A stretch of DNA of 5,028 nt from Anaerolineae bacterium (GTDB taxonomy: Bacteria; Chloroflexota; Anaerolineae; DUEN01), in contig JAGHDS010000136.1 of the NCBI GenBank assembly GCA_021159845.1, positions 1 to 5,028 on the forward strand. The letters run 5' to 3'. Made by a program: the position numbers and the translations under genes. Of the stretch, positions 1 to 5,028 are shown piece after piece. Position 1 is the stretch's first letter. Each line of letters begins with the position of its first letter. Below the pieces are notes generated by a model, which saw only the letters and a program-made list of their open reading frames with translations, did not search any database and had not been told where the DNA came from.

Positions 1-11
1 ACCGGCGGCGC

Positions 12-17
12 TATAAT
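12..17 (+). promoter_or_regulatory. Candidate sigma-70 type -10 box (TATAAT)
   Basis: A perfect TATAAT stands out in an otherwise very GC-rich stretch, about 110 bases upstream of the first gene. A start of transcription 6-8 bases downstream would fall near A24, inside the palindrome at 19-34. The matching -35 element would lie to the left of the window and cannot be checked. The assignment rests on the hexamer, its position ahead of an operon, and the adjoining operator-like palindrome. Confidence 0.55.
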
Positions 18-18
18 C

Positions 19-48
19 CCTGCACGCGTGCAGGCCCTTGCCTGCACG
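19..48 (+). promoter_or_regulatory. Operator-like palindrome with a third half-site; alternative leader hairpin
   Basis: Bases 19-34 (CCTGCACGCGTGCAGG) are a perfect 16-bp palindrome with a central CG. The half-site CCTGCACG recurs at 41-48, so there are three half-sites in 30 bases. The second and third also form an inverted repeat, 27-35 with 40-48, with 9-bp perfect arms and a CCTT loop. The block begins two bases after the TATAAT and covers the predicted transcription start, the classic place for a repressor operator. Even palindromes with a central CG are typical of LacI-family operators; that family assignment is an inference. If transcribed, the 27-48 arms would form a stable hairpin close to the 5' end of the mRNA. 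The 19-34 and 27-48 pairings share bases 27-34 and exclude each other. Confidence 0.6.
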
Positions 49-116
49 GCTGCTCAGTGGCGTTTCCCCTCTTGCTGGTCGTTGTCCGCCGCGATCGGCG
101 TATGCGTTTTGTCTGT

Positions 117-121
117 GGAGG
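117..121 (+). promoter_or_regulatory. Ribosome binding site of the first dehydrogenase gene
   Basis: GGAGG lies 8 bases upstream of the ATG at 130. It almost touches the earlier in-frame ATG at 124 (two bases away), which is too close for initiation, so it decides the start in favour of 130. Confidence 0.7.
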
Positions 122-129
122 GAATGATC

Positions 130-1209
130 ATGGAAATTCCCAAGACCATGAAGGCTGTTCGGGTGTATGGGATCCAGGACTATCGCCTGGAGGAGGTACC
201 CGTTCCAAAGATTGGGCCGGGGGAGGTCCTGATACGCGTGTTGGCCACCGGCATCTGTGCCAGTGATGTCAAGACCTTTTACGGCTACCGCGTGTGGGGA
301 TCTGAAGAGATCCCTCCTTATATTGAGGTGCCAGTGACGCCCGGCCACGAATTTGTGGGACGGGTGGTGGCCTTGGGCGAGGGCGCGGCCGAGAAGTATG
401 GCTTGCAGATAGGCGACATGGCCGTGTCCGAGCAAATCGTGCCCTGCGGCCAATGTCGGTTTTGCAAGCGTGGCCAGTACTGGATGTGCCAGCAACACGA
501 CATCTACGGCTTCAAGAAGGATCGGGCTGAGGGTTCATGGGCGGAGTATATGCGATTCCCCGCCAACGCCATCAACTACAAGGTCCCGGAGGAGATCCCG
601 CCCGAGCACGCGGCCTTGATCGAGCCGCTGGCCTGTGCCATTCACGCCGTGGAGCGGGGTGACATCCAGTTGGGCGATGTCGTGGTGATCGCGGGGATGG
701 GGCCTATTGGGTTATGCATGTTGCAGGTGGCGCGGCAGAAGGGGCCGGGCATGTTGATCGCCCTGGATATGAAGCCGAAGCGCCTGGCGTTGGCCAGGCA
801 GCTTGGAGCCGACCTGGTTATCGATGTGAGCCAGGGGGACGCCGTGCAACAGGTGCTCGACCTGACCGATGGCTACGGCTGCGACGTGTACATCGAGGCA
901 ACGGGGGCGGGCCCGGCCGTAGGACAAGGGCTGCAAATGCTCCGCCGGCTGGGAACGTTCGTGGAGTTCAGCGTTCACGCGGGCCCCGTGGCTGTGGACT
1001 GGTCGATCATCGGCGACGTCAAGGAGCTGAACATCCACGGCTCGCATCTGGGGCCGTACAGCTATCCCTTGGCGATTGAGTACCTGCGCAAAGGCATCGT
1101 CAACGCCGAGGCGCTGATCAGCCATCGGTTGCCCCTGGAGAAGTTCGCGGAGGGGATCGAGATCGCTCACCAGGGAGATGAATCGATCAAGGTTGTGTTA
1201 TTGCCGTAG
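130..1209 (+). CDS. Zinc- and NAD-dependent MDR polyol dehydrogenase, erythritol/L-threitol dehydrogenase-like
   Basis: This 359-residue cytosolic protein is a complete medium-chain alcohol dehydrogenase. The GroES-like catalytic domain supplies catalytic-zinc ligands C43 (GICASD), H73-E74 (PGHEF) and E165 (EPLACAIHAV). A structural-zinc lobe has C106, C109, C112 and C120. The Rossmann domain has GMGPIG at 189-194, and D213 follows the second strand, which favours NAD over NADP. From memory, the stretches VSEQIVPC, RGQYWMCQ, YGCDVYIEATG and GSHLGPY are typical of proteins annotated as erythritol/L-threitol dehydrogenase, which oxidise a tetritol to erythrulose. Related MDR enzymes act on pentitols or inosose, so the substrate is not settled. 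Start 130 is chosen over 124 because of GGAGG spacing; an extension back to 28 would run through the operator and adds nothing family-like. It is the first gene of the operon, 26 bases before a second MDR gene. Its place ahead of araB and araD suggests it feeds a ketose to the kinase (inference). Confidence 0.9.
   Translation: MEIPKTMKAVRVYGIQDYRLEEVPVPKIGPGEVLIRVLATGICASDVKTFYGYRVWGSEEIPPYIEVPVTPGHEFVGRVVALGEGAAEKYGLQIGDMAVSEQIVPCGQCRFCKRGQYWMCQQHDIYGFKKDRAEGSWAEYMRFPANAINYKVPEEIPPEHAALIEPLACAIHAVERGDIQLGDVVVIAGMGPIGLCMLQVARQKGPGMLIALDMKPKRLALARQLGADLVIDVSQGDAVQQVLDLTDGYGCDVYIEATGAGPAVGQGLQMLRRLGTFVEFSVHAGPVAVDWSIIGDVKELNIHGSHLGPYSYPLAIEYLRKGIVNAEALISHRLPLEKFAEGIEIAHQGDESIKVVLLP
297..314 (+). 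other. Perfect short hairpin inside the first dehydrogenase gene
   Basis: GGGATCT (297-303) and AGATCCC (308-314) are exact reverse complements around a GAAG tetraloop. The hairpin lies in the coding part between catalytic C43 and H73 and has no T-run after it. It may be chance or a minor RNA structure; no function is claimed. Confidence 0.3.
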
Positions 1210-1224
1210 AAATGATGGATCCGT

Positions 1225-1228
1225 GAGG
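1225..1228 (+). promoter_or_regulatory. Ribosome binding site of the second dehydrogenase gene
   Basis: GAGG lies 7 bases before the ATG at 1236. The alternative ATG at 1296, which matches the usual family N-terminus, has only weak purine-rich sequence upstream, so this site supports the longer protein. Confidence 0.5.
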
Positions 1229-1235
1229 CGATATC

Positions 1236-2360
1236 ATGGTGGTGTCACAGATGGATGGAGAGGGCGCGTTGGAGAAGCTGCCCGAAGATGGGAAGATGTG
1301 GGCGGCCAAGCTGTATGGGGCGCGTGATATGCGCATCGAGCGGGTGCCGTTGCCGCCAGCGCCGGGGCCGGGCGAGGTGTTGTTACGGGTCACAGTGACC
1401 ACGATCTGTGGCTCCGATTTGCACACCTTCATAAACGGGCGCATTGGGGATACCGAGCTCCTGTCTCCGATCGTGATGGGGCACGAGTTCGCCGCCGTGA
1501 TCCTGGCCGTGGGGCCGGATGCGTTCGATGGGAATCACGAGCCCTTGCGGCCGGGGCAGCGGGTGGCGGTGGATCCCGCTATGCCGTGTGGATATTGCGA
1601 GTTTTGTAGGAAGGGAAACCCGAACCTGTGCCTCAACATGCGCTTCTGTGGCTTGTGGCCGGATGATGGCTCCCTGCGCGAGTACATGATCATGCCTGCT
1701 GAGAGTTGCTTCCCCGTGCCCGATAGCGTGAACGATACCGAGGCAGCCTTGCTGGAGCCGCTGGGCGTTGCCATCCACGCAGTGGACCTGGCCAAGCTGC
1801 GGGTGGAGGAGAGCGTAGCCGTTGTGGGAGCTGGTCCGATCGGGCTCTTGATCGTGCAGATGGCCAGGTTATCCGGCGCTCATCCCATCTTTGTCACCGA
1901 GCGATTGCCGTGGCGCGTTGAGCTCGCGAGGCGCTACGGGGCCGACGTCGTGATCGACATCGGGAAGACCGATCCGGTGCAGGCGGTTATGGAGGCCACT
2001 GGGGGACGTGGTGTGGATGTCGCCATTGAGGCCGCGTGGGGCGGCGACGCGGTGGAGCAGGCTGTGGAGATGGCCTGCCCGGGCGGACGGGTTGTCCTGG
2101 TAGGCATTCCCAGCGAGGATGTGATGACCATGCGCGCCTCGGCCGCGCGGCGTAAGGGACTGACCATTAAGATGAGTCGGCGCATGAAGCACGCTTATCC
2201 CCGGGCGGTTCGGCTCGCTGAACAGGGTAAAATTGATTTGATGAGCCTGGTTACCCACCGCTTCCCCCTGGCTCAGGTGGCGGAGGCTTACGAGCTGAAT
2301 GCCGGGTATCGGGATCAGGTAGTCAAGGTCGCTGTGGATGTCACATCGCATACCGCTTAA
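1236..2360 (+). CDS. Second zinc- and NAD-dependent MDR sugar/polyol dehydrogenase
   Basis: The 374-residue protein belongs to the same superfamily as its upstream neighbour but is clearly divergent. Catalytic-zinc ligands are C58 (ICGSDLH), H83-E84 (MGHEF) and E174 (LLEPLGVAIHAV). Structural-zinc cysteines are C118, C121, C124 and C132. The Rossmann motif GAGPIG is at 198-203, and E222 sits where the first protein has D213, an acid that favours NAD. The general type is sorbitol, L-idonate or threonine 3-dehydrogenase; I cannot name the substrate. The first 20 residues (to GK before MWAAKLYG) precede the usual family start, so the true start may be the ATG at 1296, although the Shine-Dalgarno favours 1236. 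The gene lies 26 bases after the first dehydrogenase and 44 bases before araB, so co-transcription is likely. It may carry out a second redox step on the same substrate or handle a different polyol (inference). Confidence 0.87.
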   Translation: MVVSQMDGEGALEKLPEDGKMWAAKLYGARDMRIERVPLPPAPGPGEVLLRVTVTTICGSDLHTFINGRIGDTELLSPIVMGHEFAAVILAVGPDAFDGNHEPLRPGQRVAVDPAMPCGYCEFCRKGNPNLCLNMRFCGLWPDDGSLREYMIMPAESCFPVPDSVNDTEAALLEPLGVAIHAVDLAKLRVEESVAVVGAGPIGLLIVQMARLSGAHPIFVTERLPWRVELARRYGADVVIDIGKTDPVQAVMEATGGRGVDVAIEAAWGGDAVEQAVEMACPGGRVVLVGIPSEDVMTMRASAARRKGLTIKMSRRMKHAYPRAVRLAEQGKIDLMSLVTHRFPLAQVAEAYELNAGYRDQVVKVAVDVTSHTA

Positions 2361-2392
2361 CGCGCGCCGTATTGTGCGCACTGGTCATGAAC

Positions 2393-2399
2393 AGGAGGG
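2393..2399 (+). promoter_or_regulatory. Ribosome binding site of araB
   Basis: AGGAGGG is a near-perfect Shine-Dalgarno, 5 bases before the ATG at 2405. It fixes the start there. An in-frame TTG at 2372 would put the Shine-Dalgarno inside the coding region. Confidence 0.8.
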
Positions 2400-2404
2400 C
2401 ATCT

Positions 2405-4087
2405 ATGGGTACCCACAAGTACGCGATCGGCATCGACTTCGGTACGGAATCCGGTCGGGCGTTGCTGGTGGATGTGGCCGATGGCGGGGAGGTTGCCACG
2501 GCCGTTCACCCCTATGCCAACGGCGTGATCGACGAGGTATTGCCAGGGACGGACATTCGTCTGGAGCCGGACTGGGCGTTGCAGGATCCCAACGACTACA
2601 TCGAGGTGTTGAAGCACGCGGTACCTGCCGTCCTTCGGGAGAGCGGTGTTGACCCGGAGGACGTTATCGGCCTGGGCATCGATTTCACAGCCTGCACGAT
2701 GTTGCCCACTAAGGCGGACGGTACGCCGCTCTGTTTTCTCCCGGAATGGCGCAATCATCCCCATGCCTGGGTCAAGCTGTGGAAGCACCACGCGGCCCAG
2801 CCGGAGGCCAACAAGCTGAACGAGATCGCTCGTGATCTGGGATATAAGTTCCTGGACCGCTACGGCGGCAAGATCAGCTCCGAGTGGTTCTTCCCCAAGG
2901 CGTGGCAGATATTAGACGAGGCGCCGGAGGTGTACGAGGCGGCCGATCGGCTGATCGAGGCCGCGGACTGGATCGTGTGGCAGCTCACCGGCGTGGAAAA
3001 GCGGAACCTGTGTACTGCGGGCTACAAGGCCATCTGGTCCAAGCGCGAGGGGTTCCCGCCGAACGAGTTCTTCAAGGCACTGGACCCGCGCCTGGAGCAC
3101 ATCGTTGATGAGAAGATGTCCCGCACGATCTATCCGCTGGGGGCGAAGGCCGGCGGCCTGACCGAGCAGGCGGCGCAGTGGATGGGCTTGAAGCCGGGCA
3201 CTGCGGTAGCCGTTGCTAACGTGGATGCCCATGTCTCCGTCCCCGCGGCTACCGTCACGGAGCCGGGGCGGATGGTCATCATCATGGGGACTTCCAACTG
3301 CCACATGGTGCTGGGCACTGAGGAGAAGATGGTCCCCGGTATGTGCGGCGTGGTGGAGGACGGCATCATCCCCGGATATTTCGGCTTTGAGGCCGGGCAG
3401 TCGTGTGTGGGGGATCACTTCGCCTGGTTCGTGGAGAACGCAGTGCCGGCGGCATCCGAGGAGGAGGCGAAGTCTCGCAGGTTGAACATCCACCAACTGT
3501 TGGAGGAGAAGGCGGCGCACTTGAAGCCGGGGGAGAGCGGGCTGCTGGCCCTTGATTGGTGGAATGGCAATCGCAGCATCCTGGTCGATGCCGAGCTTAC
3601 CGGTTTGTTGATCGGCGCTACACTGGCCACCAAGCCGGAGGAGATCTACCGGGCGTTGATTGAGGCCACAGCCTATGGCACACGGGTCATCATTGAGACC
3701 TTCGAGGAGTATGGCGTGGCGGTGGATGAGATCGTGGCCACCGGCGGGCTGCCGGATCGCAACAAGTTGCTCATGCAGATCTACGCGGATGTTACCGGTC
3801 GGACGATTCATGTTGCTGGCACCCATCAGGCCGGGGCGCTGGGGTCGGCCATGCATGGCGCCGTCGCAGCTGGTAAAGATGCGGGCGGCTATGAATCGAT
3901 CACGGAGGCTGCTAAACATATGGCTCGTCTGCGGGAGGATGTGTATCATCCCATCCCCGAGCACAAGGCGGTTTATGACCGGCTTTACGCCGAATACGTC
4001 GCATTGCATGATTACTTCGGCCGCGGCGCGAACGATGTGATGAAGCGACTGAAGGCGCTTCGGGCGGAGATCCTGGCCGGACGGTAG
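2405..4087 (+). CDS. araB: L-ribulokinase AraB (FGGY carbohydrate kinase, Bacillus type)
   Basis: The enzyme phosphorylates L-ribulose with ATP to L-ribulose 5-phosphate in the cytosol. The 560 residues match the usual ribulokinase length. Domain one opens with the phosphate-binding motif IDFGTESGR (10-18). Next come GIDFTACTMLP (91-101), KLWKHHAAQ (124-132), YGGKISSEW (153-161) and CTAGYKAIW (203-211). Domain two has catalytic base D274 in NVDAHVSVP, the ATP-site GTSNCH (295-300), and FEAGQSCVGDHF around E329. The C-terminal half carries LALDWWNGNRS and IEATAYGTR. From memory, A96, W126, K208, D274 and E329 fall at the same numbers as the substrate-pocket residues of the Bacillus halodurans enzyme, which accepts several ketopentoses and pentitols. 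The sequence resembles B. subtilis AraB far more than E. coli AraB. It is followed after 29 bases by araD. No araA is visible, so the source of its ketopentose substrate is open. Confidence 0.96.
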   Translation: MGTHKYAIGIDFGTESGRALLVDVADGGEVATAVHPYANGVIDEVLPGTDIRLEPDWALQDPNDYIEVLKHAVPAVLRESGVDPEDVIGLGIDFTACTMLPTKADGTPLCFLPEWRNHPHAWVKLWKHHAAQPEANKLNEIARDLGYKFLDRYGGKISSEWFFPKAWQILDEAPEVYEAADRLIEAADWIVWQLTGVEKRNLCTAGYKAIWSKREGFPPNEFFKALDPRLEHIVDEKMSRTIYPLGAKAGGLTEQAAQWMGLKPGTAVAVANVDAHVSVPAATVTEPGRMVIIMGTSNCHMVLGTEEKMVPGMCGVVEDGIIPGYFGFEAGQSCVGDHFAWFVENAVPAASEEEAKSRRLNIHQLLEEKAAHLKPGESGLLALDWWNGNRSILVDAELTGLLIGATLATKPEEIYRALIEATAYGTRVIIETFEEYGVAVDEIVATGGLPDRNKLLMQIYADVTGRTIHVAGTHQAGALGSAMHGAVAAGKDAGGYESITEAAKHMARLREDVYHPIPEHKAVYDRLYAEYVALHDYFGRGANDVMKRLKALRAEILAGR

Positions 4088-4102
4088 CCAGACGATCACA
4101 GC

Positions 4103-4108
4103 GGAGGG
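4103..4108 (+). promoter_or_regulatory. Ribosome binding site that fixes the TTG start of araD
   Basis: GGAGGG lies 8 bases before the TTG at 4117. The first in-frame ATG is not until 4282, which would remove the conserved GNVS and KPSG motifs, so the TTG start is well supported. Confidence 0.75.
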
Positions 4109-4116
4109 CATTTGAG

Positions 4117-4758
4117 TTGTTGGAGCTATTGCGAGAAGAACTGTGGCGACTGCATTTGGAGCTACCCAGGAATAATCTGGTGACGTGGACCAGCGGCAAT
4201 GTGAGCGCGCGCGATCCCAAAACCGGCTACGTGGTCATCAAGCCGTCGGGTGTGCGTTATGAGGTGTTACGGCCGGAACACATGGTGGTCGTGGATCTGG
4301 ATGGTCATGTGGTGGAGGGGGATCTCAAGCCATCATCGGATACAGCCAGCCACCTCTATATTTATCGGCATCGGCCGGATGTTCACGGCATCGTGCATAC
4401 GCATTCGCCATATGCCACGGCCTTCGCCGCGCTGGGTCGCCCAATTCCCGTCTACCTGACGGCCATCGCCGATGAGTTCGGCGGCCCGATCCCATGTGGT
4501 GGGTTTGCGCTCATCGGCGGCGAGGAGATCGGTCGCGTGGTGGTGGAGTCGATCGGTGATTCGCCGGCCGTGCTCTTGAAGAACCATGGCGTCTTCACCG
4601 TCGGGCCGACGGCTGAGGCGGCGGTGAAGGCCGCGGTGATGGTGGAGGATGTGGCGCGCACGGTATGGATCGCGTTGCAGATGGGGCAGCCCGAGGAGAT
4701 CCCGCCGGAAGACGTGGCGAAACTGCGGCGGAGGTATACGACGGAGTACGGGCAATAG
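4117..4758 (+). CDS. araD: L-ribulose-5-phosphate 4-epimerase AraD, compact form (class II aldolase/adducin family)
   Basis: The protein interconverts L-ribulose 5-phosphate and D-xylulose 5-phosphate by a metal-dependent retro-aldol/aldol reaction. Its 213 residues begin MLE, as in E. coli and B. subtilis AraD, from a TTG codon. Visible motifs are GNVS (27-30) and KPSG (42-45) for phosphate binding, SSDT with D75, and metal ligands H94 and H96 (VHTH) and H157 (NHG). D119 aligns with catalytic D120 of E. coli AraD, and Y211 in the terminal YGQ aligns with its Tyr229. An aspartate in SSD rather than the glutamate of fuculose-phosphate aldolase, plus D119 and YGQ, favour the epimerase. It is about 18 residues shorter than the E. 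coli and B. subtilis enzymes, mainly between D119 and H157, and has no residue matching E. coli His218. A related aldolase or epimerase specificity is therefore possible. It sits directly after araB, the expected partner. Confidence 0.88.
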   Translation: MLELLREELWRLHLELPRNNLVTWTSGNVSARDPKTGYVVIKPSGVRYEVLRPEHMVVVDLDGHVVEGDLKPSSDTASHLYIYRHRPDVHGIVHTHSPYATAFAALGRPIPVYLTAIADEFGGPIPCGGFALIGGEEIGRVVVESIGDSPAVLLKNHGVFTVGPTAEAAVKAAVMVEDVARTVWIALQMGQPEEIPPEDVAKLRRRYTTEYGQ

Positions 4759-4837
4759 GGAAACGACGACGGACCAAGGACAAACGACGAAGAGGCATAT
4801 GCCCTCCGTCGTTCGCCCTTCGTCTTTCGTCATATCC
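4759..4837. repeat. 79-nt imperfect inverted repeat filling most of the araD-HAD gap
   Basis: Bases 4759-4792 and 4804-4837 are two 34-base copies of one unit in opposite orientation. They are identical at 26 of 34 positions without gaps. The centre holds the palindrome GGCATATGCC (4794-4803), with one unpaired base at 4793. The left arm contains no T at all. The element begins on the base after the araD stop codon. No T-run follows either side, so it is not a standard intrinsic terminator. Four of the eight mismatches are A-C on the + strand and would be G-U wobbles in a - strand RNA, while only one is G-T on the + strand. The sequence style (GGACAAA, GACGAAG) recalls dispersed intergenic repeats I associate with Chloroflexota. 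It could act as a transcript-stability or attenuation hairpin, or be a mobile-type repeat. Confidence 0.8.
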
Positions 4838-4856
4838 GTCCGCAGCATCAGCAGAG

Positions 4857-4867
4857 TCACGACGTGA
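4857..4867. promoter_or_regulatory. Small perfect palindrome ahead of the HAD gene
   Basis: TCACGACGTGA has 5-base arms around a central A, sixteen bases before the GTG start. It overlaps a GAGGA (4866-4870) that could serve as a distant Shine-Dalgarno. It may be a binding site or hairpin that affects translation of the next gene, or chance. Confidence 0.25.
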
Positions 4868-4882
4868 GGACTGACACAGGAA

Positions 4883-5028
4883 GTGGAAGAACACACGATC
4901 GAACAACAGCCACGCGCCGTCCTGTGGGACCTGGACGGCGTGATCGCCGATACGAAGACGCTGCATCTGGAGAGCTGGCGCGTCACATTGGCGGAGCTGG
5001 GCGTCGAGCTGGACGAGGAGGTGTTTCG
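4883..5028 (+). CDS. HAD-superfamily phosphatase/phosphomutase, N-terminal part (runs off the window)
   Basis: The 48 visible residues run in frame to the window edge. HAD motif I is complete: WDLDGVIADT (15-24), with D16 as the expected nucleophile and D18 as the acid/base. It is followed by HLESWRVTLAELGV, the start of a helical cap like that of beta-phosphoglucomutase and phosphoglycolate-phosphatase-type enzymes (subclass I). The protein is therefore probably a cytosolic sugar-phosphate phosphatase or mutase. The start is uncertain. GTG at 4883 is the only common start codon between the in-frame stop at 4865-4867 and motif I, apart from CTG codons. AGGA at 4878-4881 is too close to it, and GAGGA at 4866-4870 is 12 bases away. 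The gene is 124 bases after araD and separated from it by a large inverted repeat. It holds the position of araL in the B. subtilis arabinose operon but looks like a different HAD subclass. Confidence 0.82.
   Translation, partial: MEEHTIEQQPRAVLWDLDGVIADTKTLHLESWRVTLAELGVELDEEVF

Noticed and set aside
87..100. Short inverted repeat CGCCG-CGAT-CGGCG in the leader
   Set aside because: Five-base GC arms are expected by chance in GC-rich DNA, and it does not overlap the Shine-Dalgarno.
28..129. Upstream in-frame extension of the first dehydrogenase from GTG 28
   Set aside because: It would translate the operator-like region, has no Shine-Dalgarno, and gives residues unlike any MDR N-terminus. 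The GGAGG at 117-121 supports ATG 130.
297..314. Intragenic hairpin as a terminator or attenuator
   Set aside because: It sits in the conserved coding region with no T-run after it; 7-bp perfect repeats of this size occur by chance.
712..1170. Open - strand frame opposite the first dehydrogenase
   Set aside because: Same codon-bias shadow effect; the + strand frame has complete zinc and Rossmann motifs.
1212..1237. ATGAT/ATCAT inverted repeat around the start of the second dehydrogenase
   Set aside because: The 5-base AT-rich arms are weak and too far apart (16 bases) to be a convincing translation switch.
2912..4111. Long open frame on the - strand opposite araB (399 codons)
   Set aside because: It is the GC-driven mirror of a well-conserved araB. 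Its translation shows no recognisable domain, and it lies entirely opposite conserved codons.
4759..4837. Inverted repeat as a Rho-independent terminator
   Set aside because: No run of T follows the hairpin on either strand, and the stem is long with internal mismatches.
1..5028. CRISPR arrays, tRNA or rRNA genes, transposase genes
   Set aside because: No regularly spaced repeats, cloverleaf-like segments or transposase motifs were seen on either strand.

Overview
The window is a GC-rich stretch of a bacterial genome in which every gene lies on the + strand. It reads as one compact carbohydrate-catabolism operon. The order is a regulated leader (1-129), two zinc-dependent medium-chain (MDR) polyol/sugar dehydrogenases (130-1209 and 1236-2360), a Bacillus-type L-ribulokinase araB (2405-4087), a compact L-ribulose-5-phosphate 4-epimerase araD (4117-4758), a 124-base gap filled mostly by a large imperfect inverted repeat, and the first 48 codons of a HAD-family phosphatase or mutase (4883 to the window edge). 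Gaps inside the operon are 26, 44, 29 and 124 bases, and most genes have a recognisable Shine-Dalgarno sequence.

Organism (inference): probably Chloroflexota or a similar GC-rich thermophile-type lineage. The araB product resembles the Firmicutes-type enzyme, TTG and GTG starts are used, and the GGACAAA/GACGAA-rich inverted repeat after araD is of a kind I recall from Chloroflexota intergenic regions. I cannot confirm this without a search.

How the genes work together: AraB phosphorylates L-ribulose (and, in characterised Bacillus-type enzymes, other 2-ketopentoses and pentitols). AraD converts L-ribulose 5-phosphate to D-xylulose 5-phosphate, which enters the pentose phosphate pathway. No L-arabinose isomerase (araA) is visible, and two NAD-type polyol dehydrogenases occupy the upstream positions. 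The layout therefore suggests that the ketopentose may come from oxidation of a sugar alcohol (for example a pentitol, or a tetritol for the first enzyme) rather than, or in addition to, aldose isomerisation. The terminal HAD gene sits where B. subtilis has araL, a sugar-phosphate phosphatase, but its motif I points to a different HAD subclass.

Regulation: a perfect TATAAT is followed directly by a perfect 16-bp palindrome and a third copy of the half-site. This is a strong repressor-operator candidate, and it also forms a 5'-leader hairpin. The 79-nt inverted repeat starts on the base after the araD stop codon and could set the boundary between araD and the HAD gene.
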